Below are positions 23,275 to 35,925 of a stretch of DNA of 64,000 bases, one piece after another. A program made the position numbers and the translations under genes. A model generated the notes under the pieces. It was not told the DNA's origin, did no database searches, and saw only the letters and a program-made list of their open reading frames with translations. Origin of the DNA: Pararge aegeria. Its lineage: Eukaryota; Arthropoda; Insecta; Lepidoptera; Nymphalidae. Each line of letters begins with the position of its first letter. Position 1 is the stretch's first letter. The stretch is from the NCBI RefSeq assembly GCF_905163445.1, contig NC_053183.1, forward strand, positions 14,322,001 to 14,386,000. Reading direction: 5' to 3'.

Positions 23275-23500
23275 ACTAGCTGTTTTCCGCGATCTTCGTA
23301 CGTGTTTATTACGGTTATTTAGCAAATAACCGTAATAAACACGTACGTAATCCCGTAGGAATCATCTGTTTTCCTGCGATAAAAAGTAGACAATGTTACT
23401 TTCTGTTCTTTCAACTAACTCAATGCAAAAATCAAGTTGATGGGTTGCTTAGTTAAGACGAACAAACAAACAAACACACTTTCGCATGTATAATATGTTA
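23275..23500 (+). repeat. RTE-like/SINE repeat with internal perfect foldback
   Basis: Head CTAGCTGTTTTCCGCG and tail ACAAACAAACAAACACAC...TTTCGCATGTATAATATG are present. The head carries an inserted perfect palindrome at 23297-23347. Confidence 0.65.
23297..23347. repeat. Perfect 24-bp foldback, 3-nt loop
   Basis: Arms 23297-23320 and 23324-23347 are exact reverse complements around AGC. Confidence 0.9.
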
Positions 23501-24559
23501 ATAAGGATTGGTTTTAACCTGGGTGAATGTTGCCACATGCACGCGACTGCATAAATGCAGGTTAACCTTCTTTTATGACGCTTTAGCACAATAAATTACG
23601 TTCCGGCGATGGAAAATATAAAAATAAAAATAGCCATAATTTTTTTTTTAATTACATACTGCCACTCAAACAACGTGCAATTAAGAGCCGGCAATGGTTA
23701 TAATGACTCGATAACTAGCTAAAGTCGTCAAGTTTTTTTTTTGTTTAAGGCGAACACTTTCATTATTTTTTTGCTGTGAAGTTATTGAGTGGGATTTTTG
23801 TAAAAGTAATCTTAGCTCTAATAGGAATGCCACCATCTTTAGATTGTACCCGTGTTTTGATTGGCAAATTATAACAAAAGGCGGTTATTGTGACCTAACA
23901 GTTAGACATATAGCATCCCAGACTTTTTTGAAGGTAATAATTATGACTTTAAACATGTAGCACATTATTTTTATGTATTATCAATCATTTTCGCGGCGTA
24001 CGCCAGTAAAGCTCCAAGTCAGTATGACATCTTTAACAAACATCGTTTTATTTCAGCCAATTTACAGAAAACCATACTAAAATAAACTAATCCTTACGCA
24101 TGACTCACTCTGTTCATTAGTGAAAATCGTACAAAAATCCGTTCGGTAGTTTTTCGCTAAGACACACAGACACACAGCCTTTGTCACTTTTCAGGTCCTC
24201 AGCTGAGCCTATCCAAAAAATCAAGATTATCTAAAACGCGAATTCCTGGGATTTTAAAAGACAATTGCGGAAAAATAGCGATGCTCTCCTCTTGGAGCTG
24301 TTTGCTTTTCCGGGATAAAAATAAGCCTATGTGCTATTCCAGACTTTATTGTATGTCCCTGCCAAATTTTAGCCCTTATGCCTTGCGACTTGCTGTTATC
24401 AGTGAAGAGTTATGCCCTTTATCTCAGAGAGAGAGAATATATATCAGATCTTCCTTAAAATTACAGAATACATGCTTGATAGTATACACTTTCAAATAAA
24501 AAAAGAATTATTAAAATTTAATTTCATTATTAGGTAAAAATTTAACGGAGCTATGAAGT

Positions 24560-24845
24560 AAAATTGATAAAAACTTCTATCCCATTTCCCGAAGGGAACC
24601 TATTGTTTATCGGGATAAAAAGTAGCCTTTATGTTGACCCGGAATGTGAGCTACCACTACACTTAATTGTATCTAAATCCGTGCAGTAGTTTTCACGTGA
24701 TGCCCGGACAGACAGACAGACAGACAGACAAAAATTTAATAAAAATCTGTTTTGGAATCATGCATCGATTATAAAGCATCCCCCGGTCAAAATTTTTAAA
24801 ATATATTAAATGTACAGAAATCTTCCAGTTTTATTATAAGTATAG
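24560..24845 (+). repeat. RTE-like/SINE repeat
   Basis: It contains ATCGGGATAAAAAGTAGCC, a run of six GACA units (24709-24730), then ATCGATTATAAAGCATCCCC and TATTATAAGTATAGATG. An opposed copy with the same blocks lies at 29980-30240. Confidence 0.65.
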
Positions 24846-25584
24846 ATGACAAATTATCACGTTTATTACACAAATAGAACAGTAGGATAGGATTTTTCGA
24901 AAACTGGTTATTTTAATAGAAAGGGATTTCGCTTTAGAAATTAAATGACAAATTATTATCAATCATCAATAGCCTATAACAGTCTACCATCTGACCATCA
25001 CCACGCTGACCAGACGGGTTGGTAATCGCAGTAGATAGTTGTAGCAGCACAGAGGACGCTGCGGTTAAAACGGTGTATCTTCGCCTTAAAACAAAGACAG
25101 TAGTCATTTAACTGACAGCACCACCATGACGAAGCTGATTAATGTATAAAGAACACTTTATGTATCTTAGCCAGATCTGATGAACTGTGACTCTAGGCTT
25201 TTTTGTTCGGTTCCATTACAAAAAATACCGCACAGTTGGTCTAGTCTTCCAAGAAAGCGATTTATCAGGAAGCAACAACAAAAACAAAACAATTAAGATA
25301 GGAAATTTATAACCATCATCGTCCTCAGCATATTAAATAGGAGAGTGCGCTGTACTTCATACATGCACAAACGCACTGCCTATCCCATTTTTAATATACA
25401 TAACCTACTCGTAGAGTAGGAGGAATTTTCAATTGTATGCCAACATAATCATCATCATCATTCGCAGCCTAAAAACGTCCCACCGTTGGACAAAGGCCAC
25501 GTCTCTCATAGGAGATCAAACACCCACCACGCTGCCCTGGTGCAGTGTTAATAACTTATATCGCAAGTAAATGATAAAAAACGG

Positions 25585-25735
25585 GCCGACGGTGAACATG
25601 CCCTCCGGGGACGGGGTTTGGCACCGCTAATTTCCTTAATCCGGGCTTGTACTGAAAATTCTTTAACAGCAATACCTTACAATTTAAGCCGACCCGGAAT
25701 TCGAACCCAGTACCTCGTGATCCGTGGCTGAACAT
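25585..25735 (-). repeat. tRNA-like SINE remnant, family D
   Basis: The minus-strand tRNA-like head (GATCACGAGGTACTGGGTTCG near 25725-25700) is followed by a body shared with 21590-21860. Confidence 0.45.
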
Positions 25736-25774
25736 GGTAATCATTATAACAACAAGGTAGTCAACTGTTATCTT

Positions 25775-26430
25775 CAAATTCAAATTCAAAATTTCTTTAT
25801 TTATGTAGGCATATCACAGACACTTATGAAGCGTTCATACATACATGTTTACATAATTGTAAGGGGATATAACTTCGTTCGCCAATCTTTATATATATAT
25901 TTCTTGTGTTCGTGTGTATGTCATTGAACTCCTCCTAAACGGCTGGACAGATTTGAATGATTTTTTTGATATGTGTTTGGGTGGCACCCTGGATGGATTA
26001 GATTCACAAATCAGCCCGACAGATGGCGCTGGGGTCCGCTAGTTTAAACCTAAAGCTACGAGGTTTACAAACGCGCCCTCGTCTAAGAAGAGCCCCCAAC
26101 AAACTTAGCCGCGTATTTTTTTTTTTATCACCATCTCACAGTAAATTTATATTAGCTATGAAGTGAGAGCAATTCACACCCAAGCTTTTTTATCGTTTAA
26201 GTAATCCTTAACATTATAATAGGATTTTTCTGTAAGCTTGCGTTCGTGTGTAAGAGACGTCTCTAAGATTTCATTGGGTAATTTGTTATTAAATAATATA
26301 CAATTGCCCCTGAATGAATTAGCAATTTTATGTAGCCTAGTAAACTGCACTACGAGTTTATTTTTACTTCTAATATCAATATTTTTACAGTCCATTTTAA
26401 AATTTTGTTTTTTATGGACATAAATTATAT
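25775..26430 (-). mobile_element. 5'-truncated LINE copy, same family as 11.4-15.2 kb, interrupted
   Basis: The 3' end at 25775-25870 (TTCAAATTCAAA, tttctttatt, GGCATATCACAGACAC) and the 3' UTR at 26042-26160 match 11385-11610. The open frame 26174-26395 (SKNKLVVQFTRLHKIANSF...KDYLNDKKAWV) matches the ORF2 C-terminus with substitutions and a short deletion. About 170 bp of foreign repeat interrupts it at 25875-26042. Confidence 0.78.
25875..26042 (+). repeat. Short repeat inserted in the LINE 3' UTR
   Basis: It has TTCTTGTGTTCGTGTGTATG, AAACGGCTGGACAGATTTG and GATGGCGCTGGGGTCCGCTAG, the pattern of an abundant lepidopteran short element. The LINE 3' UTR resumes immediately afterwards. A related piece is in YTHDF intron DNA at 55560-55700. 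Confidence 0.55.
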
Positions 26431-26984
26431 TTTAAAATATGTAAATATTCGCTTCGTGCTTTATACTCTGTCTCTTTGGGGTTGCAGATGTGGCACGAGG
26501 ACGTTTGCCTTCGTTTGCTTTAGGCCTACTCTGGCGTAAAACCCCCAGCAGCACAGGTAGGAGACAAAAATTATATCCCCGATTATATCCCGAGACAGGT
26601 GATATAATTAACGTGTCCACCTGCTAAAGCACGAGAACATGGAATAGGAGAAGTTTACCCCGTTTATATATTATTATTATTATACACATATATTATTTGT
26701 ATATTATTTCCACTTGCGCCAGTGCTCTGAGAGTTGATAAAGCTGTGGGAGAAGATAAATTTCATCCTTTCCCCGGGGTAATTGTCTCCTGCAAATCTTA
26801 GCCGTGCTGCATGCTATCTACTATTTTTTTGAACTACTTGCTTTTAGAATACAAGTGTACATTTTCCAAGGTACAGAATATTTTATTTTCACGGAAATAA
26901 AGTAGGTGAAGTTCGGGTCGCATAATATAAGCCTGTCACTCTAAAGTGCGGTTTTCTGCACTGCTGCATAGGCAATTATTATGA

Positions 26985-27175
26985 GGGCCTGACTGTTGTT
27001 TTGGTTGGCGATTCTCATCTGGAATCTCATCTGGTGGATGTGACGATGCTTTCTAAGTAGTGGGCTAGCCCGTTAGGAAAATGGCAGTTATATTAAACCC
27101 ATACGTTTTCTATGCGGCATCGTACTGGAACGATAAAACGCTTGGCGGCACTTGTTTGTCGGTAGAGTAGGACAC
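26985..27175 (-). repeat. SINE family C (copy)
   Basis: The minus strand reads CTACCGACAAACAAGTGCCG...GTACGATGCCGCATAGAAAA...CATCACATCCACCAGATGAG-like blocks, the body and tail of family C. Confidence 0.6.
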
Positions 27176-28304
27176 ACATTGTTTTGTACTTTATACTTAA
27201 ACACCCTACAGATAATTTTCAGGAATGGGAATTTATATCTTCACGTTTAACACATCTTTTTTGGTGGGAAAATAAGTTTTGTTATTCGATGAGGTTACTG
27301 CGTTTCGATAGTCGAAATCGACACTATATGCGTGCAAATCCTTTATCTTAGCGGTTTACCTAAACCGATTAACAACCTGTTCCTGGTTCCATTTCGGTTT
27401 ATTGATACGAACTTAAAAATATAAGCTTTGTCCCAGGATGTTTGCTTGTTTGTCTAGGTTTATTTGAATTCGCCCTTAGCTTGGAGAATATGGAGCGATA
27501 TTTACTTATAGGTTAGAATGTGGTGATTGAATGGGGATATTAAAGTATACGTATATCCAAAAACATATGGCGTCGAGTGTTTCACTATCCAACAATAGAA
27601 TAACTCCAAAAGGCACGCCCGCAATTTTACTTAACTTCGCCATTAGAAATTAGAATGTAATTAATCTTTGCGGGGAAAAAGTTAGGTGCTATGAAAATGT
27701 TAAGCTTTTACTTCTTTCTCATAAAATTAAAACTGATTTAGCGATGACGCCTTTAGAATAGCGTGACGTTACATTTTCTTACAAAGAATCCGCCATTTTA
27801 ATTTTTGCTACGTCATTGCACGCATGCCTATCTCTAAGGGTAATGGCACACTGCAACACGACGACCAAACTTATTAACGAGACGTCATGTGTTCGTACGC
27901 GTTGAAAGAAACAGGAAATAGGTGTTTTCCGGTGTATCATAACTGGCAGTCCAATAACTTTTAACATGTAATAACCTTACATAGTAAGTACCTAGTATGT
28001 AAACACATCTATGAGTACCTTCTTATGATCGTGACATGACCAGATTTGATTTAAGAATGTGACGTTTCATTTATTTTTTTTAGTTATTTCAATTTCTAGG
28101 AGTCGTCGTGTTCAGAATGAATAAAATAAGAAAAAAAATTGAAATTTGGAAATTGGAAAAGAAAAATTAAAATAAAATAAATATGTAGATATTTTATATA
28201 CATTTTACTTTACACTTGACGACCATAATATCGGTTTTAATATATCCCAAAATTTTAACAAATAACTTAATAAAACCCACTACAATCTTTGTTACAAAAT
28301 TTAA

Positions 28305-28334
28305 CTGAATCGTGTAAAACTTTACACGATTCAG
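28305..28334. repeat. Perfect 14-bp foldback, 2-nt loop
   Basis: Arms 28305-28318 (CTGAATCGTGTAAA) and 28321-28334 are exact reverse complements separated by AC. Confidence 0.9.
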
Positions 28335-29979
28335 ACTACCATTTCGTCTTCACTTTGTATGTACACCATAAAATGTACCTAAGAACATATTTATTATGGT
28401 TCGGTAAAAGAGAATTATTCTTAAAATATATGTTATGTAGTAAAATGAAGTTATATAATTCGCAACAATATGGCTCTTGCTCTCTTCCCTACCGATTATA
28501 AAACTGAAATTTTCCTACGAACCGGTCTTTTTCTACAAGCCCTCAAGCCCTTACCCGTCAAAAACACCCTTTGGTTTTTGTACAAAGCAAATGAAATAAA
28601 AATCACGCAAACATAAGTACACTAATAGAAAAAAAACACTTCACGAAATTAGAACAGGTTACATCGCCACGACCTTATGCCCCAGAATCCGGTGTGCATG
28701 TAACCTAATAGCTTCTCGGCTCGCCTACTTCACATGTTCGCCGCGTCCCTTAGCATTTTTCACGAAGACTTTTACATTTAAAACTGTTCGAGTAGGATTT
28801 GCTGCTTGACTCACCAGATCCTTCTTGATGGATCGTCACCGAAAAAAGGTGACAGATTGCTGATGCGTAAAAAAGGTAAAACCTTTCTTTTAAGTACCTA
28901 TTTGTATAGAATAGAACCATAAAACATTTGCTTAATGTTAGAGTAATTTCGTAAAGGTGGTGAGATGAATAAACTTTTGATAACTACAACTACATATGTG
29001 TTAGATATTTTATTAAATAATGAATGAATAGTTTATATTTGATTTACAGCCAATATTCATGACGTTGTGCCGGTGGGTATTTTGAAATAAATACCGGAGA
29101 ATTTTCGATACACTTCAGCCTTATATGAGACTCAGACGACGCAAAGATACCTTCAGGTTTCTTATTCTTTATTAGTAAATTATTTTCGAGTATTCGTATA
29201 CATTTCATGTACTGAGTACGAAAAAATTACAACGAAATGTACTTAGTTCCCCTTTGTTCTACAAAACCACTGCCATAGTTTTTACTGAAATAAAACAAAC
29301 ACAGCCCTAACATTAAATGCAAAGTTAACATCAAGTGACTCCTGCCACTTTATTTGGTACGTGTCGAGTAGCTTAGGTACTCTGCGCGTGTCGGTCTTTT
29401 ATATTCAACAGGGTTGTCGCAAGTAAACACTTAGAATGTTTTGTATGGAAAAATAAATATGCTTCTTTTAATTTAATATTTTTACAGGTTGATTCCTTAT
29501 GAAATCTACTTATATACATCCTTCAACATTATTTCGTAATTCGATAACACGTTGTATAATATTAAAAATGTCTTTTAAAAAAATAATTATTCAAGAAAAA
29601 TCAAGCTATATTCGTCACGCCTAAATTGTCGCTTGTTTCATTATCAACAAGTAGGGTTTCAGATATCTTAGATACAGCATGGCAGGCGGCCTCAAGGCGT
29701 CGCCCAATCAACGGAGCGACAGCCTGATTGATATAAACGGCACAGGTTACGGGGGCGTACCTCGTTGCTGCCGGCATAGTTAAACAGTTGCTAGCTTGTA
29801 TAGTTGATTAATATTCAAACCGGCTACAAATAATTTAGTGTAAGTATTTGGATATCAGTCACTCCTAAATACAGCGAGATTAGCAAGCTTGTCGAATGAA
29901 GATTCTTTTGAGTGAATGAATACCATGCAGTCAGTCATCTACTTTAAATAATAAAACTGTAACTGAAAGATATCTGTAC

Positions 29980-30240
29980 ATTTAATATTTTTTGATAATG
30001 TTGGCCGGGGGATGCTTTATAATCGATACTGAGTCCAAGACAGATTTTTTACTGTTTGACTGTTTGTTTGTTTTCACTGTTTGTCTGTCAGTCTGTCCGC
30101 GCATCACGTGAAAACTACTGACCGGATTTAAATAAAATTTTGTATAGAGGTTACTGATATTCCGGGTCAACAAAAAGGATACTTTTTATACCGATAAACA
30201 ACAAGTTCCCTCCGGGAAATGGGATTTTTTTATAAATTTC
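29980..30240 (-). repeat. RTE-like/SINE repeat, minus copy
   Basis: Reverse-orientation blocks GGGGGATGCTTTATAATCGA, GTCTGTCAGTCTGTC, CATCACGTGAAAACTACTG, CCGATAAACAACAAGTTCCC match 24560-24845. Confidence 0.65.
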
Positions 30241-30832
30241 ACTTAAAATCTGATTGATTAATGATTTTAATGAAAATCTGATAAATACTGTCGGAGATAA
30301 AGGAGATAACTGTTAAAAGAATAAAAATAAAAAATAACTCGAGATTTCCACCTTCCTCATCCAGCCACTACCGGCCAGGTAAATTGATCATTGATCTAAG
30401 ATGCGGACTAAGTCTAAATTCTCGACTAAACAAGTCTTAGGTATGAATGGCTCTAATAAAATCAGTCGTTCCAAAAGCGTAAATTAAATTGAGAGCGTAT
30501 CGAATGAAGATTTTTCAAGTGAATGAACTAAAATGTCTCGACTCAGTCAAACAGCGATCGTAAAGTCGCGTATCACCGGAAACAAATGTGAAAGAAAATG
30601 ACGGACTTATAAATGGAAAAATTGTTTCATTTTGTTCAGTAATTTGTACCTTGGATATCTTAACTTATAAAATAAAACTTTATGGTTTTATAAATAAGAG
30701 TGGCATGAGAACGATAAAGTTTTGTGTTTTGTCACGCTCAGATACTTGGAAGGTGCTGTCAGTTGAAGTGTTGTAACAAACCCCTGCACAAATATTCCGA
30801 CGTTTTGGCACGTTCATTAATAGGGCCCAAAA

Positions 30833-31115
30833 AGAAATAATAAATAATAATAATAAATAATAAATATACTACGATGATACACACATCGCCACCTAGCCCC
30901 AAAGTAAGCGTAGCTTGTGTTTATGGGTACTAAGATGACTGATGAATATTTTAATGAATTATATATACATAAATACTTAGAAAATACATATAAACACCCA
31001 GACACTGAAAAACACTTAATGCTCATCACACAAACATTTTCCAGTTGTGGGAATCGAACCCACGGCCTTGGACTCAGAAAGCAGAGTCGCTGCCCACTGC
31101 GCCAGTCGGCCGTCA
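30833..31115 (-). repeat. tRNA-derived SINE, family A (copy 4)
   Basis: This is a full-length copy with intact A and B boxes near 31105 and 31060 and an (AAT)n tail at 30833-30865. The body is nearly identical to copy 1. Confidence 0.87.
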
Positions 31116-31289
31116 AAAAGAAGAAACGAAATCAATCAATAATGTCCATTCATAGAGCACGTCACTATACATCATTTTCCGCCTTCCTTATCCAGCCACT
31201 CCCGACTACTTTCTTAAGTTTGAAACGTTAATCTACACGAACATGTCTCGAGTAGAAACAAGTTTTATTTTTATACCCAACTAAATAAA

Positions 31290-31545
31290 TAAATAATTAG
31301 AAAGAAAGAAAGAAAGAAAACTTTATTTGGATATGCACACACTAGAATTAAAATACAACTTAATAGTCTACACAACAATTATAAGAACGGTGTGATCCCA
31401 AAATGGTCTTCACTCAGCATGTTTGCAGTGCCTGTTAAAGACACAGCGCTGATCTTCCGTGAAGCCAGACGTGACGTTTGGACGGTAGGCACTGACAGAG
31501 CGACGCTTAAAAACTATGGGTAAAATAATACAATTTAAAAGTATT
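31290..31545 (-). mobile_element. LINE 3'-end fragment
   Basis: The minus strand ends in an (TTTC)n run (31296-31320, GAAAGAAAGAAAGAAAG on plus) after a moderately GC-rich UTR (ACGTTTGGACGGTAGGCACTG on plus). This is typical of 3' ends of other LINE families; no protein motif is left. Confidence 0.45.
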
Positions 31546-31611
31546 ATATAATTAAAAAATAAGAGAAAAATGTGTAATAATATATAAAAATAATATCCCG
31601 CCTTCATCAAC

Positions 31612-31805
31612 CGCGTTTATTACGGGTTTTTTCAAAAAATCCCGTGGGAACCGTTTGTTTGTCTGGGATAAAGAGTAGCCTATGTTACTCCCCGTCCTAC
31701 AACTATGCCAACTAACTCTATGCCAAAAATCCAGTTGATTTTAGCTTAGTTAGGGAGTGAAGGAAGGACAAACAAACACACTTTCGCATTTACAATATGA
31801 GTAAA
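31612..31805 (+). repeat. RTE-like/SINE repeat
   Basis: CCCGTGGGAACCGTTTG, TGGGATAAAGAGTAGCCTAT, CCAAAAATCCAGTTGATT and ACAAACAAACACACTTTCGC are the canonical order. It ends about 95 bp from the Hs6st exon donor. Confidence 0.7.
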
Positions 31806-31898
31806 AATTGTTTTTTCCTTTATCTCGTTTGTATGAGCATGCAGTTAGTTATACGTGTATCAATGAAGGGGGGGTAAATTTAAGGTAGGTATGCGTAC

Positions 31899-32135
31899 CT
31901 TCAAGTCCAGGTCCATTACTAAGTGCCTCCCAAAGGACGTGCCCCCAGTCTTCTGTATATGCAGGAAAACCATGACGTCGTGTGCGTTTAGGTCGAATCT
32001 AAAGTCGTCATGCAGGACCTCGTCATATGAGAGGCCGGGTTGCGCCATCACGTCAGGCAGTGGTCTCCCGGGTGCCTCTGCGTATGTCAATGCGAGGGCT
32101 TCAGATACCCGGTCTCTTGGAGACAGTGCGCACAC
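31899..32135 (-). CDS. Hs6st: Hs6st PAPS-binding exon
   Basis: This 237-bp, 79-codon exon lies between a T-rich acceptor ending tgcag and the donor AAG|gtacgc, both in phase 0. The C-terminal half holds DDFRFDLN followed by the 5'-phosphosulfate binding loop HIQKTGGTSFGRHLV, the hallmark of heparan sulfate 6-O-sulfotransferases; the Lys in QKTGG contacts the 5'-phosphate of PAPS in this family. The first 40 codons are the variable stem between membrane anchor and catalytic domain. A repeat with an RTE-like tail ends about 100 bp past the donor. Confidence 0.92.
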
Positions 32136-32334
32136 CTGCAAAAAAAAAAATCTAAGATAAGTTATTTCCTACCTAAATACTTATAAGGTACTTCTGAATC
32201 GTCAAGCATGTCTGTGTTTTTTTAATTCTACAACATAGAAGAATTATTATTTCTCTCACTCAGAAGAATTATTATTTCAACAATACAGCAAAACTTGTTG
32301 TTATGGGTATCGCAGTTTAAAGCTATACCCCTAA

Positions 32335-32470
32335 GCGGTACACAGGATCGTAAGGTCACGCTCAATAGCTTGGCGGCTCGTCTTTGTCGGTAGGGGGGTA
32401 ACTAGCCCCAGCCTTAGAGCTTCCCACCAGACCAGAGAAAATTCATAAGTTACGAACTCCCAAATTGCCC
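32335..32470 (-). repeat. SINE family C (copy)
   Basis: TTGGCGGCTCGTCTTTGTCG, GGGGTAACTAGCCCCAGCC, CCCACCAGACCAGAGAAAA and CAAATTGCCC are the reverse complement of the family C core. Confidence 0.7.
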
Positions 32471-32764
32471 ACAGCCTTTTCAACAATGCTGCAGGAAGTT
32501 CTTAAATATTTATTTGGCTAACTAGATTGAGGAAAAAAATAATTAAAAAATATCGTATACTGATCCGAGTAATATATGCCGGTTATATCGTAATAGAGCG
32601 CAACGGAGATCAAACATAAATCTAAGGGTAATTCCCTTAGATTATTATTTGTTGGTATTTCATTTTGATAATTTACTATTATTTGATATTTAGTAATTTA
32701 ATGTAATGTGTTATTTATTTTATTTTAAATTTAATGTAAATAAAACGAAATTAATCATACCACA

Positions 32765-32910
32765 TATCAATAGCCTATAACATTCCACAGCTGGGCTAAA
32801 GGCCTCCCCGCAGTAGATGTTAGCCAGGAGGACGCTACTTGTCGTTCTTCGTTAATACCCTAAATCGTCTTTTACGACACCCGCACCCGAAAGAGAGGGG
32901 TGGTGACATC
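32765..32910 (+). repeat. Dispersed repeat (CAATAGCCTATAACA family)
   Basis: CAATAGCCTATAACATTCC, GGGCTAAAGGCCTCC and ACGACACCCGCACCCGAAAG; related starts occur at 24967 and 25465, so this is another scattered short repeat. Confidence 0.45.
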
Positions 32911-33574
32911 GGTATTCTGATTTGAAATAATTCTGATTATCTAACTATTCCAGATAGGATATGTACACTGATTCCAGGTGATTTATTCGCTTTTATCTAC
33001 AAATTTTCATCAATTAAACTAAGCGAGCATCGAAGGAAAATTAAACGAACAACAAATCCGCAAATCCGCAAATTAATGAATGTTCTTATATCCATCCAGT
33101 CTTAAGGGTTTTTCGATAAAGCGGAAGCTTACATCGTAAGCACGAGAAGGAAAACTGACGAAAAGCTGTCATGTATCCAGTTACAGATAAGGGTCAACGT
33201 TGTTTAACAAATACAATCTTTTGATAATAAGTTACCGACGCTGTCGCTACCAGACTACACCGTCCCTCAAAGCCATTAGTTACCGCCGACGGTATTTTAT
33301 GAAGTTAGTGAAGTGTATCTTCGCATAAAACCATAATGTAACTTTTAATGCGTAGAGTCGCGGAGTTAATACAACCTGTTTAATGTTTTGCACCTTTTAT
33401 TCGGACGCTTTAAGGCGCCATAAAGATTTCCTATCTAAATATACCGTTTTATGTAATTTTGGGAGTGTTGATAGTGGTGGCTTCTTTGCGGGCAGAATGA
33501 ATTCATTCTCCGGCACGCACGCACCTCTTAGTTTTTCGTGTGTTTTTAGCATTTAAAAATCACCTGCTTTAACT

Positions 33575-33718
33575 ATAAAGAGAAAACATCAAGAGGAAAC
33601 CTGCATGCCTGAGAATTCTCCATAATGTTTTCAAAGGCATATTAGGTCTACCCATCCTAATTTGGCCAATGTGATGGGCTACCGACACCTGAGCCCTGTA
33701 GTAGGCCGGTAATGAGTT
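33575..33718 (+). repeat. SINE family B, body and 3' part
   Basis: GAGGAAACCTGCATGCCTGA, TTCTCCATAATGTTTTCAAA and CCTGTAGTAGGCCGGTAATG give the family B order. Confidence 0.75.
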
Positions 33719-35289
33719 CGTAAAGATTTACAAAGTGTGTAGATTTACTACGTAAGTGTATGACACATCACTTCCTATGAATGGGAAATAATGGATGTAC
33801 TATTCGTTATAGCTTTTGATAAGCCTTTTTGAATGAAGATATTATTGAGTTCACAATGCAATTTTATGTGAATTAAGTACTTGACACTGCAGTGCATTCG
33901 TAAATCTTCAATTTAAATAGTACAATATATAGCTACTACTTTAAAGCCAGGTTTACTTTAACAGGTATACATTAGAGGTAAAATAAATAGAGAATGCCTT
34001 GATGGTAACAACCCTTTGTAATCCGTTGCTTTGCATACCAACCAAAGAATCATTCATTTTCTGAAGAGTATGTAGGTAGATTTTCTTTCAAATGAATATT
34101 GGCTTTGCATTTATAATATTATTAAGAACCAAGCAATATTACCAGGTGAACTGAGTATTTAAAAATAATACAAAACTGTTTACATATATACAAAGCGGAT
34201 TTCTCGCGAACTTAATTAATTTCAACGGTTTTGCATTCAGCTGCAAAAAGAACTGGTCGCTTTGCTTACTTTTTGCTACCTCTCCTGAAAACAAATTAAA
34301 CGCTTTCATAAAAGAAGGTAATCCTCCGTAAAAAGTAGATATTACGTAATTGAATTTTCCAAAGCGCAGCATCTACGAGTACATTCCATTTATAAATTCA
34401 TCTGAAAATATGAAAGAATGATTCCAATTCATATAAAAAGATTTCAAAATCTTTTCAAGCTGTAGCAAGTATGTAGATAATAAATGTTTAACAAAACGTC
34501 TATTGTCATCTTCTATTTAAGCTTATAAAAATACTACAAATGTCCTAGAAATTTTTGCCAACTTTTCAACAACTTGTTAAAATATTGCGCCTTGATAATA
34601 AGCATGTATGTATTGTTTTTTTTCACTCTCTTGACATTTGGAAGGTGCTGTTAGTTTAAGTATGGCGAAACATTGTATTACTATTCCAACGTTATGTCAC
34701 GTTTATTAGTTAGACCTAGTAAAAGTTTTAAAATTATTTAAATAAAAAATATTCCGTTCTCAGTTCAAATTCCAAGTTTTGTACATTCCCGTTTCTTGAA
34801 AAACTAGATTTATCATCAGTTTGACAGAGCTCGACTTCAGATTGCTTGATCACCAGCATAAATTTTAGATAATTCTAGTATCGTCTTTACATCGAGCTAA
34901 AATGTCTGTATGATTATCATTTATAGACCCTGCCTATGATGCTAATTCTGATTAACCCATAACTCTTAACTAAACTAAATTGACAGTTCTGAAAAGTAAG
35001 GCTATACTTGTCCACAGGGAGCATTGTGAATAGGAAAGCCAAACTGTCAATGGTGCTGATTCAATTTGACGCAAATCTCTTAACGAAACTAAATTGATAG
35101 GTCTGAAAAGTAGCCCTGCTTTTCCTACAGGAAGCATTGAGAAAAGGATACTCCAACTTTTATACCTGCCTTGGTGTAGTTTCGAGATTTATAGACGGCT
35201 GAACTGGCTTCAATTCCTGTTCTAATCTATAAAAACACAACCTTCTGAGAGTGTAATAATAATTCCAGATAAGGATTAGGGTCGGAACT

Positions 35290-35475
35290 CGGTAGGTTAA
35301 GAGGGTGCCGAGAGAAAGCCTATCCGCCCCCCCTCTTGTTTGTTCGGCTTAATGAAGTGGGCCGGCCGTTCATCCATTAATACAGTCGCAATCACCACTG
35401 TGCGGGCGTTTGGGCGTAGGTTCTCTCACCTTAGATTGGATTTGTTTTTGTTCAGCATTCGATAATTGTGTGTTA
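35290..35475 (+). repeat. Local three-copy repeat, copy 1
   Basis: AGGTTAAGAGGGTG, CCCCTCTTGTTTGTTCG, TTCATCCATTAAT and ACAGTCGCAATCAC recur at 36296-36405. The later GATTGGATTTGTTTTTGTTC block recurs at 37093. Confidence 0.75.
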
Positions 35476-35694
35476 AACTTGAGAGACTTGGTCATTACTT
35501 TTTTATCATCCGAACCGATATCAGTTGAGATAATTCGGAAAAGATGCTATAATTCAGATGCTCTTCCAACCGACTTCCTTTGGACGAGTATCTTTTAGCA
35601 ATATGAAACAATTAAAATAGTTTTCTAATAAATTTCAAAGCGTGAGATATTTACAAAAGCTTACAGAATAATTTATTTTTATTCTGAAGTTAGT

Positions 35695-35925
35695 GTCAGA
35701 TAAACCTTGACCTCAATCTCATCTCGTGATGATGCAGTCTAAGAAAGTAGCGGACTAACCTGTTAGAGGAATAATTATAACAAACCCATACGTCTAATTG
35801 GTTTCTGAATCTGAACGCTAAATCTGTAAGCCCCACCTCTTTGATCACAATAATGATAGTAAGCCTTGGCCGAAGCCTCCGATAGACTACAGCAGAGGAG
35901 ATTCAAAAATTACTTATTGACGGGA
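35695..35925 (-). repeat. SINE family C (diverged copy)
   Basis: Reverse-orientation blocks GATGATGCAGTCTAAGAAAG, AACAAACCCATACG and GCCTTGGCCGAAGCCTCCGA correspond to the family C 3' body. Confidence 0.55.

Larger units (their letters stand above)
9618..31898 (-). other. Hs6st intron (about 22.3 kb), repeat-rich
   Basis: This intron separates the PAPS-binding exon from the Cys-rich exon. It carries a broken LINE with a second truncated copy, several SINEs, RTE-like tails and hairpins, listed separately. The stretches 9.7-10.3, 19.4-20.6, 27.2-28.3 and 28.4-29.9 kb hold nothing that I recognise. Confidence 0.8.
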
